Shown here one piece after another: positions 17,015 through 25,593 of a DNA stretch of 43,054 nt. The stretch comes from JAXMBX01 sp046349635 (lineage in GTDB: Bacteria; Planctomycetota; Planctomycetia; Planctomycetales; Planctomycetaceae), in contig JAXMBX010000044.1 in the NCBI GenBank assembly GCA_046349635.1, forward strand, positions 1-43,054. The letters run 5' to 3'. Every line of letters begins with the position of its first letter. The stretch's first letter is position 1. The position numbers and the translations under genes are program-made. The notes beneath the pieces were generated by a model. It did no database searches and was not told where the DNA came from. It saw only the letters and a program-made list of their open reading frames with translations.

Positions 17015-17623
17015 TTACGCCTGCTTCGTCCCGGTCATCGAGACGTCCACATCGCGCCCGAAGAAATTCTTGTGGGCGTGTCCTTGGAAGCTCGAATAGC
17101 TTTCGCTGAACGTGATATCCAGGTGCGCAAAAATCCGAAACACGATATCTCCTCCTGGATTGGCCGGGATATGCGCCACGCCATTCACGACATGCAGGTC
17201 ATTCTTGTTGAAATGCCCCGCAATCCGGAACTGCGGAAATCCTTCCAGGCTCACTTCCCCCCGCACCCGGCGCCCTGACTTGTTCTGCGTCAGTTGCACC
17301 GTTCCCGAGTAGGGTCCCTTCTCCTCGCCGTTGATCGACGCCGTCAACGTCACGTTATAGGCACCGCTCACATTCGGATAAGTGATCGCATTCTTGGCCG
17401 GGTCAGCGTGCTTTTCAGTCTTGGCTGCGACTTTGGCTTCATGCCTGGCGTGATGTGTCGCCACTTCCGCCGCCACCGCGCCGCTCACCGCCGACAACAC
17501 CTGCCGTGCTTCCAGCGTCTCGTTTTCACTGCCCCAGGCCCGGTGCGCCTTCCGTTTCCGGAATTTCTTTCCGTCAAACCAGCGAGACAGAAGATAAGCG
17601 TAGTTCTGAGTGATATTCTTCAT
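17015..17623 (-). CDS. LEPR-type planctomycete surface/secreted protein (paralogue of 24376-24993)
   Basis: Translation starts at the ATG at 17621-17623, which has a GAGGGG ribosome site 7 nt upstream; the longer frame would need a TTG. The 202-residue product has a basic N-terminal stretch (KKFRKRKAHRAW) followed by LEARQVLSA at about 37-45, a variant of the planctomycete LEPRxLLS motif. I recall this motif from many very large or exported planctomycete proteins and infer a sorting role. A His/Lys-rich segment (ATHHARHEAKVAAK) follows, then a beta-strand domain beginning YPNVSGAYNVTLTA and ending GRDVDVSMTGTKQ. The same layout recurs in 24376-24993 (YPNVTGTWNVTVSA ... GHDISVTMTGNKQ). Specific function unknown. 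Confidence 0.85.
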   Translation of the reverse strand: MKNITQNYAYLLSRWFDGKKFRKRKAHRAWGSENETLEARQVLSAVSGAVAAEVATHHARHEAKVAAKTEKHADPAKNAITYPNVSGAYNVTLTASINGEEKGPYSGTVQLTQNKSGRRVRGEVSLEGFPQFRIAGHFNKNDLHVVNGVAHIPANPGGDIVFRIFAHLDITFSESYSSFQGHAHKNFFGRDVDVSMTGTKQA

Positions 17624-17639
17624 GGGTGTTCCCCTCAAT

Positions 17640-18290
17640 TTTCAGTTGGCAAGACAGACCGCTGAGAGCCCGTCATGCGGAACCTTCAGCCATTCGCGTT
17701 TCGCGCCCGTCCTCCACTGGATGGTCGCGTCAGGCAGCGCCCACGCTGAAAGGGGGAGAATGCAAACGCTATGCCTGAATCCTCAGGCTCAATTTGCCCC
17801 CGAATTTTGAGGAGACCACCACCCGCGGGCGGAAAACCAGCCACTCTCGACACATCGCCTTCCAGCCCGCACGAACGAGATCAGGTCTGTTCCAGCTCTG
17901 CCGTGTGCTGCTTCCGCGTCAGGAGATACAACGCCACCAGGCGCGATCAGGACCATCACCGCGGGACGGGCCCGCCGAGCATCCCCGGAAACCCCCTTGT
18001 TATAGACACCGGCCAGGTCGACAGAGTGCGCCTGCGTCACCGAGCACCCCGTCCCAGGCCCCTTCAGCGATTTCGGCGCTGCTGCGGGCCAGTTCAATCC
18101 GGTCCCGCTGGGATCCTACGCGTCAGCAGCACATGCGCCACCGCCAGCCCGCACGCTGCACTCGCTCCCCGCCACCCCAAACGCTGCCCCGCCATGATCG
18201 CGTGAGCGCACCCCCATCCAGGCTATTCAGTGGCTTGGTCAGTGCCAAGAATGCCCGGCCAGGGTCGACCTCTTGAACAGCCACTTGGGC
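17640..18290. other. No intact gene; GC-rich possibly degraded DNA
   Basis: About 650 bp without a convincing coding frame. Composition is like the host (CpG-rich), so it may hold a gene destroyed by indels. On the minus strand around 17905-17970, allowing one missing base, a short hydrophobic stretch like AVMVLIALVALYLLTRK appears. This hints at the end of a membrane protein, but I cannot assign it. No tRNA, repeat or IS end was recognised. Confidence 0.45.
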
Positions 18291-18890
18291 TGTGAGTGCA
18301 GTGGCCTTTGGTTCGATGTCTGGGTCAGTCACATTCCTCAGCGGCCTTTGGCCGATCATGAGCAGGCCACCTGGCATGTGATGTCTGCACGTCCACAGTC
18401 GTCAGGCCAGTACAGACAGAGGCCACCCCAGCTGCCTCGTTCCAGCTCTCTTCCCTTCATCAGCTCTGTGGCTCAGATAATCTCCCTGCATGGTGAGCAC
18501 CACAGGCATAACAAATCACATCAGCCCACTGGAAGCTGGGCTTCTGCCTTGTCCATATTCGTCCCCAACGTGGAATCACTGAATTGGGAATAGGCACTGT
18601 TCTTGATCTGGCATCAAATCTGGCTTTGTGCGGCCTGTTTATAAACTCTTCTGATGTGGTCATTTACTCATGTGATTCATTCAGTTTGATCACCCCATCC
18701 CACAGGAACAACAGGCGGTGATGATGTTATCTGGTTTCGTTCTGGCACAGAGTACTAACATTGACGCAGAAGGCCAGGCTGATGTCAGAACATTTAAAGG
18801 CTTGGTCCTTGGTCTCCCCTAGCAGCAGCATGAAAATATTCCTATCTGGAACTCAGGAAACAGATGGTATAGCGCCCTCACGTTAACCTC
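18290..18890. other. CpG-depleted stretch of foreign (eukaryote-like) character
   Basis: Composition changes abruptly here. From 18301 to 18840 I count about a dozen CpG in 540 bases, while surrounding DNA often has five or more per 60 bases. CA and TG dinucleotides are abundant, and no ORF of bacterial type is present. The texture (CACAGGCATAACAAATCACA, CTGGAACTCAGGAAACAGA) resembles vertebrate genomic DNA. Composition returns to normal by about 18890. It could be a chimeric clone or read, contamination joined during assembly, or a real insertion. Flanking genes are damaged, which favours an assembly artefact. Confidence 0.6.
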
Positions 18891-19265
18891 CCGGGGATAG
18901 CAGCGGATGCCCACTACTTCTTATTGACGCCCACTCCGCGAATTCCCAGAAGAAACCGGATTGCCGGCGGACCCTCCGCCGTTTCTCGGCCCACGCTCTT
19001 CGGGTGCCCTGAGCTGCTTCCCGCTTCCTACAAGCGACCACTCCTTTCAGAATCTTGCTGAAACATTCTTGACCGGGGTCCGTGGTGGCCACCACGCTTG
19101 GTTTACCGGACCCCGCTGCACCTCGCACAACCGCTTCTTGCACAACAAGCCATCCGGGATCTTCCAGATGCTCATTCATCGCGCCGCACTCATTTCGCAT
19201 TGCCATCTGACCTGCTGGCCGCTTGGCTGAACTTGCCGGCTTCGCCGCCGCGGGCAAAAGGATGT
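18891..19265. other. Non-coding or degraded stretch before the GH2 remnant
   Basis: Host-like GC-rich DNA with no convincing gene. It may contain the signal peptide and N-terminus of the GH2 enzyme in broken frames (for example FALPSDLLAAWL near 19196-19230). Nothing else is recognised. Confidence 0.4.
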
Positions 19266-20960
19266 ACTCCGGACAGTTACTTTAGTGCCCCCGCCCGCAA
19301 CTCGTCCGCAAGGACTGAAACGTTTCCTCAACGGCCTGTGGGACTATTCCATCCAACCCAAAGCCGACACGACCCTCGCCAAACCCGAAGGCAAAATCCT
19401 CGTCCCCTTCCCCGTCGAGTCCTCCCTCTCCGGCGTCATGCGCTGATCGGCCCGGACAACGCCCTGTATCGACGTACCTTCCAGATCCCCGCCGACTGGA
19501 AAGGGAAACAAATCCGCCTCCACTTTGGCGCGTTGATTGGGACACGACCGTCTGGGTCAATGGAAAACAAGTCGGCTCACATCAAGGGGCTATGATCCCT
19601 TCGTTCGACATCACGACCGCTCCGGCTGAAATCAATCTGACGAAATCCGCTCCGTGTATGGGACCCCAACGACGCCGGCCCCCAACCTCGCGGCAAGCAG
19701 GTCCAGAAACCCCACGGCATCTGGCACACCCACCACCGGCATCTGGCAAACCGTCTGGCTCGAACCACGTTCCCGTCGGTGGCATCGACACTGTTGCAAT
19801 CACCCTATGGTGGGGCTCGGCGCGGCTTCGAATCTTCCCGAAGTATGTCCAAGACTCCGCTCTAGGAGTCATCGCCACGCTAAAAGACGGATCTAAAACC
19901 TTGGACGTGCTAGGATCTCTCGGGTCTGGAAAGTACGACTGCTGTTCGTCTCCCACCCTTCATCTCTGGTCCCCGGACGATCCTTTCCTATACGATCTTC
20001 AGGTCGAAGTCCGTGACGCTGAGACCATCTCATTGATTCTGTCACCTTCCTCTCGCCCTGCGTTATGTTTATTTCAAGAAAGATCCTGGAGGCATCAACC
20101 GTCTCTTTCTCAACGTAAAACCCATTTTCCACTTCGGGCCCCTTGACCAGGGCTTCTGGCCGGATGGTCTCTACACCGCCCCCACTGACGAAGCCCTGAA
20201 GTTCGGCATCGAGCAAACCAAAAAACTCGGCTTCAACATGATCCGCAAGCATGTCAAAGTCGAGCCCGCCCGCTGGTACTACCACTGCGACAAACTCGGC
20301 ATGCTCGTCTGGCAGGACATCCCCAGCGGCGACGCCGCCGCAAAGTGGGGGGCCAAGGGGGAACACGACGGCACCGAGATGAAACGCACTCCGGAGTCCG
20401 CTGCCATCTATGAAAAAGAGACTCGCACTTCATTATCTCCGCCCTCAAAAACTTTGCCTGCATCGTCGTCTGGGTTCCTTTCAACGAAGGCTGGGGACAG
20501 TTCGATACCGTCCGCATCACCAAGCTCGTTGAGGATCACGGACCCTCTCGCCTCGTTAACTGTGCCAGCGGCGGAGCGACTTTTCCGTCAGCCCAATTTA
20601 TGACCTCACCGCTACCCCGGTCCGATCGCACCGAAAACTGAACTGCTTTCGCGTCTCAGCCCTCGGCGAATACGGCGGCCTCGGCCTCCGCTCCAAGGTC
20701 GCCTATGGCAGGCCGAGAAAAACTGGGGCTACAAAAGCTTCAAAACTAGTGAGGAACTCACCACAGCGTATCTCGATCTGCTCAATAAGCTCGAACCGTT
20801 GATTCACAATTCGGGCCTCTCCGCCGCCGTCTACACCCAGACCACCGACGTCGAGATCGAGGTCAACGGCCTCTTCACTTACGACCGCGAAGTCCTCAAA
20901 ATCCCCCTCGACAAGATCGCCCCCGCTAGCACGAAAATCAGCAAATCGCTCCCCCGTTAA
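19266..20960 (+). pseudogene. GH2-family glycoside hydrolase (beta-galactosidase-like), multiply frameshifted
   Basis: Fragments of one GH2 enzyme lie in order but in different frames. PRPQLVRKDW (near 19290) is followed by LNGLWDYSIQPKADTTLAKP, ALYRRTFQIPADWKGK and the sugar-binding domain signature GIWQTVWLEP. MIRKHVKVEPARWYYHCDKL and LVWQDIPSG lie near 20238-20335. IVVWVPFNEGWGQFDT, carrying the acid/base Glu of GH2, lies near 20464-20510. AVYTQTTDVEIEVNGL with a TAA at 20958-20960 closes it. Each block is highly family-like, so the breaks number ten or more over 1.7 kb. Exported GH2 enzymes release galactosyl or related residues from oligosaccharides, which would suit a polysaccharide-degrading planctomycete. 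The density of breaks is higher than elsewhere and adjoins the foreign-looking stretch. Confidence 0.8.
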
Positions 20961-21023
20961 TCGAGAGACAACTCTCAATTCAGGGGGACATGTGCGGTGA
21001 TGCTGCAAACTTCGTCGCAGGGT

Positions 21024-21050
21024 GGGGGCTATTCGTAGAGAATAGCCCCC
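21024..21050. terminator. Perfect 11-bp hairpin between convergent genes
   Basis: GGGGGCTATTC and GAATAGCCCCC form a perfect stem with a 5-nt loop between the end of the GH2 remnant and the end of the minus-strand gene at 21064. No U-tract follows on either strand, so it is terminator-like rather than a standard intrinsic terminator. Confidence 0.45.
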
Positions 21051-21063
21051 ATCCGCCGCGGTT

Positions 21064-21693
21064 TTATTTGTCCGTCGTCCCCGCGATCTTCTCGAACTTC
21101 TCCTTTTGCTCCGCCGTCAACACCCCCAGAATCTTCCCCCGGTATTTCGTCGTCAACTCTTCCTTGAGCTTCAGGAATTTCGTGGCGCTTTCCACCGTCG
21201 ACAGCGCGCTCTCGCTTTTCTTATCCAGCGCTGACCGCATGTCGGCGTCATAATCCTTGATCAACCGCTTGATCTGTTCCCGCTGCTTGGAGGTGATCTC
21301 CAGTTCTTTCACCAGTTCCGGATGATCAAATACGATGACTCCAACCATCGAGATAAACAGCCGACGATAAATCACCAGTTGCTCCGGGGTCAGCACCTCT
21401 CGGATCTTCTTCTCGCCGTCAATCGTCTTTTGACGCATCTCGGCCTCAAGCTTCCTCGCCTCGTCCCCTTCAGGGATCTTCGTGGGGTCGCCGACCGGCG
21501 CGTTCATCTCGATCAGAATTTTCTGGATCTTTTCCTTCTGATCATCACTCAAATTGAGATCTTCCCCCCGCCTCTGGATGATCGCCTCACACCGGCTCGC
21601 CGCCTGGAACTCGACCTCACTTGTCGCCTCATCCCCTTGCGCCCAAGTCGTCATCAACACCAGCAACAGAACCATCAGCATGCGACACTTCAT
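21064..21693 (-). CDS. Secreted Spy/CpxP-like helical protein
   Basis: A 209-residue exported protein with signal peptide MKCRMLMVLLLVLMTTWAQG and a GAGG ribosome site upstream of the ATG at 21691-21693. The mature part is almost wholly helical, with repeated LTxxQ-like motifs: LNLSDDQKEKIQKIL, VLTPEQLVIYRR, LEITSKQREQIKRL and VLTAEQKEKFEKIA. This pattern occurs in the periplasmic chaperone/stress family Spy-CpxP and in many uncharacterised planctomycete proteins. Chaperone or metal-stress function is only suggested by this resemblance. It stands alone, divergent from the lysine/proline-rich gene. Confidence 0.85.
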   Translation of the reverse strand: MKCRMLMVLLLVLMTTWAQGDEATSEVEFQAASRCEAIIQRRGEDLNLSDDQKEKIQKILIEMNAPVGDPTKIPEGDEARKLEAEMRQKTIDGEKKIREVLTPEQLVIYRRLFISMVGVIVFDHPELVKELEITSKQREQIKRLIKDYDADMRSALDKKSESALSTVESATKFLKLKEELTTKYRGKILGVLTAEQKEKFEKIAGTTDK

Positions 21694-21958
21694 GGCTTAT
21701 TTAACCTCACTTTGGACCTATCCTTCGTAACTCCCGGAGCATCCTCCCACACTCTCACTCCTACAGCAAACTGCATTCCCCCCACAGGACGTGTCTGGAA
21801 ATCGCCCAGCTCTCCCTCGAAACCCTCCCCAGTCACTTCCCCCGAATCCAGTTGATTTTTGCTACCCCCTCATTGTAATTTGTCGGAATCTCACTCACGA
21901 CGACAGAAAACCCCTCCCATCACGCTCGAATTCAGCCCCACACCCCTGAGGATTCAAC

Positions 21959-22637
21959 ATGGCGGACTGGAAGATCTGGGACCTGCAGGCCCTCACCTAT
22001 AGTGATGACCGGGCGGAATTTAAGTACCTTCGCACGAATCCGGAGTTGGGCCGTGTCGAAATTGACGTCGGCAGCGGAACAGCCGTCGCGGTCGAAGATC
22101 ATGCCGGTACCGCCCATTTTCCCCACCCGATCACCCTCTTGAGCCTCTCCAGCCTCCCCCTCGGCACCCCTGTCGTCGCCCGCCTGATCGATAGTTTCGG
22201 CAGTGAGAAAGCGCGCACCACCGCCATCGTCACCTCCGGCTGGTGGCGGCCCCCTGTCCCCGTCGCTCCTCCCCCCCCCTCCGCCGGAACCACCTCCCCC
22301 TCCCCGGATCAAGCACCCGCCGACCAAACCGCTCCCCAAACCGGGCAAGCCCAAGGCCACCTCTTCCGTCACGAAGAAGAAACCTGCGGCGCCAGCTCCA
22401 AAAAAGAAGCCTGCCAAACCCGTCGCCACGAAGCTGGTGAAGGCGAAGAAAAAACCGGTCAAGGCGGCCCCTGCGAAGAAGAAAGCGTCAGCTAAACCCG
22501 CCCCCAAAGTCACTGCGAAGAAGAAACCGGCGAAGTCGGCCCCGGTCAAAAAGGTGGTCAAGAAGTCCACGCCGGTGAAAAAGAAACCCGCCCCTGCCAA
22601 GAAAAAGCCGGCCTCGGCCAAAAGGAAGAAGCGTTAA
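21959..22637 (+). CDS. Lys/Pro/Ala-rich tail protein, split at a poly-C tract
   Basis: The ATG at 21959 follows GAGGATTCAAC, a good ribosome site. About 100 residues of an unrecognised globular N-terminal domain (ADWKIWDLQALTYSDDRAEF, VEIDVGSGTAVAVEDHAG) come first, then a proline run. At a run of nine C (22271-22279) the frame must shift by +1 to enter the long downstream frame, which gives PPPPPRIKHPPTKPLP and then a histone-H1-like tail. That tail is about 90 residues of KKPA/KKKPAK repeats, ending ASAKRKKR with a stop at 22635-22637. Without the shift, the protein ends at 22495 with acidic nonsense. Two C missing, one C extra, or a real slippage site are all possible. Such tails often bind nucleic acid or polyanions; the function is unknown. 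Confidence 0.7.
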
Positions 22638-22688
22638 GATCAGGTTCCTTTCGGCCACCGTCTCGTGATCCGAACTTGTTTCCGGGAC

Positions 22689-23678
22689 TCAGTTCACCGT
22701 CACGTCCGTGTAGTAATTCGAAGACGGTGCCCCCAGACTCCAGTTCCAGTGAATCTTTCGCATTCCGGTCTGCGAATGTTTCGCCTTCAGCGTCACGTTC
22801 TTCAACACCTGGTTCAGAATCTGTACGTTGACACGCTGGTTAAAGCTGAGCTTCAGGTCCGCCCCCTTCTTGCCCCCTGTTGCCTCTCCCAGGATTTCAT
22901 GTCCCAGTTTCAATACTGATCCACTCCGACGGAGAACCTCGCCGTTGTACGTCGTCTTCCGCAGCCCCAGCGCATCTCCCGGCTTGTCCGTCTGATTCGA
23001 GACCGTCACCTTTGATCCGTTCAGATCCCCCAACGTCAGGGCATATAAGTGGACGCTCGGATCCAGCGTTGCAGGGGGGCCTGCCGAAATCTGGTGCTGA
23101 AAATCTCCCCAGAGGAGGGGTGACAATCCCCCCGGCGAGATGGGCAGCACGATGGAATTATTCCCTTCATCCGACTCTGCCACCACGTTTGTTGTATCAA
23201 CGTGCGCGATGAAATAATTCACATTCACCCCGGGCATCGGAGACACCTCCGCCACAATCAGAAATGACCGTTCCTGGTTCGGTGCCAGTGGGAACGCAAT
23301 GTTGTCCGTAACCTGCCCGGTCGCCGTCACACTCCCTGTGGGAAAATCATCGATGTTCCCAAACGTTGGATCCACGGAGAACGCCGAGTCAATCACCACG
23401 TTGTCCGCAATGTTGAATGAACTCCCCGCCAGGTCCACGGTCGTCGTCCCTGCGTTCTTGACCGTGACCTCCAAGTGCGACACATAGCCGTTCGGATTCG
23501 TCGGTGACGGGAGAAAATCGTAGCTAAAACCCGTGAGCACCAGATCCGCCGCCAGCAGAACCCGCGACTCCAACGCATTGATCGCTCCCACCGAGCGAGT
23601 TGGCCCCATCCTCTTTCGCCGCCGAACCGGACCGCTTCCGAGCGTTTTCTGAGTCAATGACCACAATGATTTTAGCAT
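22689..23678 (-). CDS. LEPR-type secreted protein with CARDB-like domain
   Basis: The start is the ATG at 23676-23678 with an excellent GGAGG ribosome site 6 nt upstream; the frame before it is noise. The 329-residue product has a basic N-terminus (VRRRKRMGPTRS) and then ALESRVLLAADL at 36-47, a close match to the planctomycete LEPRxLL motif. Residues ~45-165 form an Ig-like domain of CARDB type (LVLTGFSYDFLP, HLEVTVKNAGTTTVDLAG, VVAESDEGNNS). CARDB domains are associated with extracellular adhesion. The C-terminal third contains YALTLGDLNGSKVTVSNQT and closes with NYYTDVTVN. It lies in a group with two other LEPR-type genes on the same strand. Confidence 0.85.
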   Translation of the reverse strand: MLKSLWSLTQKTLGSGPVRRRKRMGPTRSVGAINALESRVLLAADLVLTGFSYDFLPSPTNPNGYVSHLEVTVKNAGTTTVDLAGSSFNIADNVVIDSAFSVDPTFGNIDDFPTGSVTATGQVTDNIAFPLAPNQERSFLIVAEVSPMPGVNVNYFIAHVDTTNVVAESDEGNNSIVLPISPGGLSPLLWGDFQHQISAGPPATLDPSVHLYALTLGDLNGSKVTVSNQTDKPGDALGLRKTTYNGEVLRRSGSVLKLGHEILGEATGGKKGADLKLSFNQRVNVQILNQVLKNVTLKAKHSQTGMRKIHWNWSLGAPSSNYYTDVTVN

Positions 23679-23877
23679 GTTCCACCTCCGGCTCGACAAC
23701 CAACCCCTGTCACCGGTCCATGCTACACCTCCCCAGCAACGCGCGGCAATTCGAATCCCTCGCGCAATGCGGAAAATCATCCCGTGAGAACATGATCGCT
23801 CAGCCACCATCTTTTGGCTATAGAGTGGCGCGGCCCATTCCCACGAGCGTGGAATCCCACACGTCTGCAGAAGAACG

Positions 23878-24327
23878 CTACTTCCCCTTGCTCGCATCAA
23901 AGTCGTACAACTGATCCAGCGGCTTCACGAGTTCGACCGTCAGATCAAACTTTGGAATCGTCGGTGACGGCAACATCACCCCGCGCACCTTCCCCTTGAA
24001 ATCGCCGGTCTTGACTTTGGCAAACATCCTCTCATCGTTCTTGCTGAAACGCAGGTGCGTCAGCCGCACCCCACCCTGTCCGGGAACATCAACTGTCGAC
24101 AGACCATCCGGATTGATGTTCATCTGATACGGACCGGGGTCATCGGGCGGCGGGGGCAAGGGTGATTTAAGGGTCAGACTCCACAAACCTTCCCATTGCG
24201 ACAGCAGTAGGCGCTCCTCACACTGTTCAACAACTATCCCCGCGGCTCGCGCACGACGTCGTGCGCGGCCGCTCAGCCCCAGGATCGTTCGAACTTTCCG
24301 GACAGATTCCTGCACCAAATTCGGCAT
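23878..24327 (-). CDS. Small LEPR-type planctomycete protein
   Basis: A 149-residue protein; the ATG at 24325-24327 has a GGAGAG ribosome site. The basic helix GRARRRARAAG is followed by CEERLLLSQW at 36-45, again a LEPRxLLS variant. The remaining ~100 residues form a compact beta domain (EGLWSLTLKSPLP, YQMNINPDGLSTVDVPG, LTVELVKPLDQLYDF). It resembles a divergent, shorter relative of the domain in 24376-24993 (WNVTVSA/LWSLTLK start, then a repeated strand pattern), but this similarity is weak by eye. The neighbouring LEPR gene starts 48 bp upstream, so the two may be co-transcribed. Function unknown. Confidence 0.78.
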   Translation of the reverse strand: MPNLVQESVRKVRTILGLSGRARRRARAAGIVVEQCEERLLLSQWEGLWSLTLKSPLPPPPDDPGPYQMNINPDGLSTVDVPGQGGVRLTHLRFSKNDERMFAKVKTGDFKGKVRGVMLPSPTIPKFDLTVELVKPLDQLYDFDASKGK

Positions 24328-24375
24328 GACATTCTCTCCAGTCCGGAAGACCTGTCTGATAACTCAACCGTTTCG

Positions 24376-24993
24376 TTACGCCGGATTCTGCTTGTTACCG
24401 GTCATTGTGACGCTGATGTCGTGGCCGAAGATAGACCGGCTTCCCTGCCCCGTGAAGCTCTGGTAGTCCGCAGCGTAATTCAATCCCAGGGACACGCCGA
24501 TGTTGAGGTTGAAACTTCCGAGATCAACAGGGATGTGTGCCTTTCCGTTCAAATGCAGCAGGTTATTCTTGTCAAACTTTCCCGTGATCCGGAAATCTTC
24601 AAATCCCGTCAGGTGCACTTGCCCTGTAATGCGCTTATGCGAGGGAGGCTGAGACACCTGCACCGTCCCCTGGTACGGTCCGCGCGACTGTCCATCCACC
24701 ACGGCGGAGACGGTGACGTTCCACGTCCCGGTCACATTCGGATACGTGACCGGAGTAGCGGCAGCCTTGTCCAGTTTCTTCTGTGTATGTTTCGCATGAT
24801 GCGTCGCCGTCTCCGCGACCACGGCACCTTCCAACCCGTTCAATGCCGACAACACTTTGCGGACTTCCAGAACCTCGCTCTGCTCGCCCCAGCCCTGCGC
24901 GCGTCGCGGCGTCCGCTTCCGTCCACCTTCCTTGACTCCGAAGACCCGCGCCAAAAAATTTCTGTAGTTCTGCTCGATCAGACGTTCCAACAT
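24376..24993 (-). CDS. LEPR-type protein, paralogue of 17015-17623
   Basis: Starts at the ATG at 24991-24993 behind a strong AAAGGAG site at 8-nt spacing. The 205 residues show a basic stretch (GGRKRTPRRAQGW), EVLEVRKVLSA at 40-50, a His-rich ATHHAKHTQKK segment, and a beta domain (YPNVTGTWNVTVSA, GPYQGTVQVSQ, GFEDFRITGKFDKNNL, HDISVTMTGNKQ). Every block aligns with 17015-17623, so the two arose by duplication about 7 kb apart. The conserved GPYxGTVQ and FRIxGxFxKN blocks are likely structural. The LEPR motif suggests export or envelope location (inference). Confidence 0.85.
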   Translation of the reverse strand: MLERLIEQNYRNFLARVFGVKEGGRKRTPRRAQGWGEQSEVLEVRKVLSALNGLEGAVVAETATHHAKHTQKKLDKAAATPVTYPNVTGTWNVTVSAVVDGQSRGPYQGTVQVSQPPSHKRITGQVHLTGFEDFRITGKFDKNNLLHLNGKAHIPVDLGSFNLNIGVSLGLNYAADYQSFTGQGSRSIFGHDISVTMTGNKQNPA

Positions 24994-25233
24994 CGGCCAG
25001 ACTCCTTTTATTCAAGAAGCACGAACTCTTCTTGACTCCGTCACTTCTCACTGAATCGTCATTCACCATGACAGCACGGCACGCACCGTCTGCTTTCCTG
25101 AATCTAGAAAGCACCTTCCAGACCTGTCAAGGTGCGAACCAGTTCCCGATCATTTCGTTCCCGTCATTTTTCCGCAAACTGGGAGATTTGCTCACAATCA
25201 CGCAACCAGACACGTTCGGAGCGATTGTGAACC

Positions 25234-25569
25234 TCAGTAGCGCGCCAGGCTCGGATCGATCGTCACTGCCCAGTCATCGATCCCTCCCGCCATGCTTTTC
25301 GCCTGCGCAAACCCCTGCCCGCGCAACCACATCGCCACACGCAGGCTTCGCCCGCCATGATGGCAATGCACGATCACCTCGCGACCCTTGTGTGCCTCCA
25401 ATTCCCCAACTCGGGCCTGGATTTCACTCATCGGCACGAGGACCGCGCCCGCGATCTTCACCGTCTCATATTCATCCTTCTCACGGCAATCGAGCAGCAG
25501 GAAATCCGCCGCGCTGTCGAGCTTCTGCTTCACTGTTTTGCAATCAACTTCCATCGGAATCTCGGCCAT
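25234..25569 (-). CDS. Single-domain rhodanese-like sulfurtransferase
   Basis: A 111-residue rhodanese domain: FLLLDCREKDEYETVKIAGA forms the substrate-fold start, and VIVHCHHGGRSLRVAMWL carries the active-site Cys69 with loop CHHGGRS. Rhodaneses move sulfane sulfur between thiol carriers in the cytoplasm. The ATG at 25567-25569 is preferred over 25581 because GAGGTT lies just upstream. It is the last gene of a minus-strand run metG - PQQ propeller - rhodanese with 14- and 24-bp gaps, implying a common transcript. A functional tie to tRNA charging or thiolation is possible but unproven. Confidence 0.92.
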   Translation of the reverse strand: MAEIPMEVDCKTVKQKLDSAADFLLLDCREKDEYETVKIAGAVLVPMSEIQARVGELEAHKGREVIVHCHHGGRSLRVAMWLRGQGFAQAKSMAGGIDDWAVTIDPSLARY

Positions 25570-25593
25570 GCTCAACCTCATAAATCGCGGTTT

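Noticed and set aside
17800..18210. Possible remnant of a membrane protein on the minus strand
   Set aside because: Only a short hydrophobic patch appears after assuming a missing base; no family motif could be named, so no gene is called.
22380..22637. Tandem AAGAAG-rich DNA repeat
   Set aside because: It codes for the KKPA repeats of the tail protein and is not a separate repeat element.
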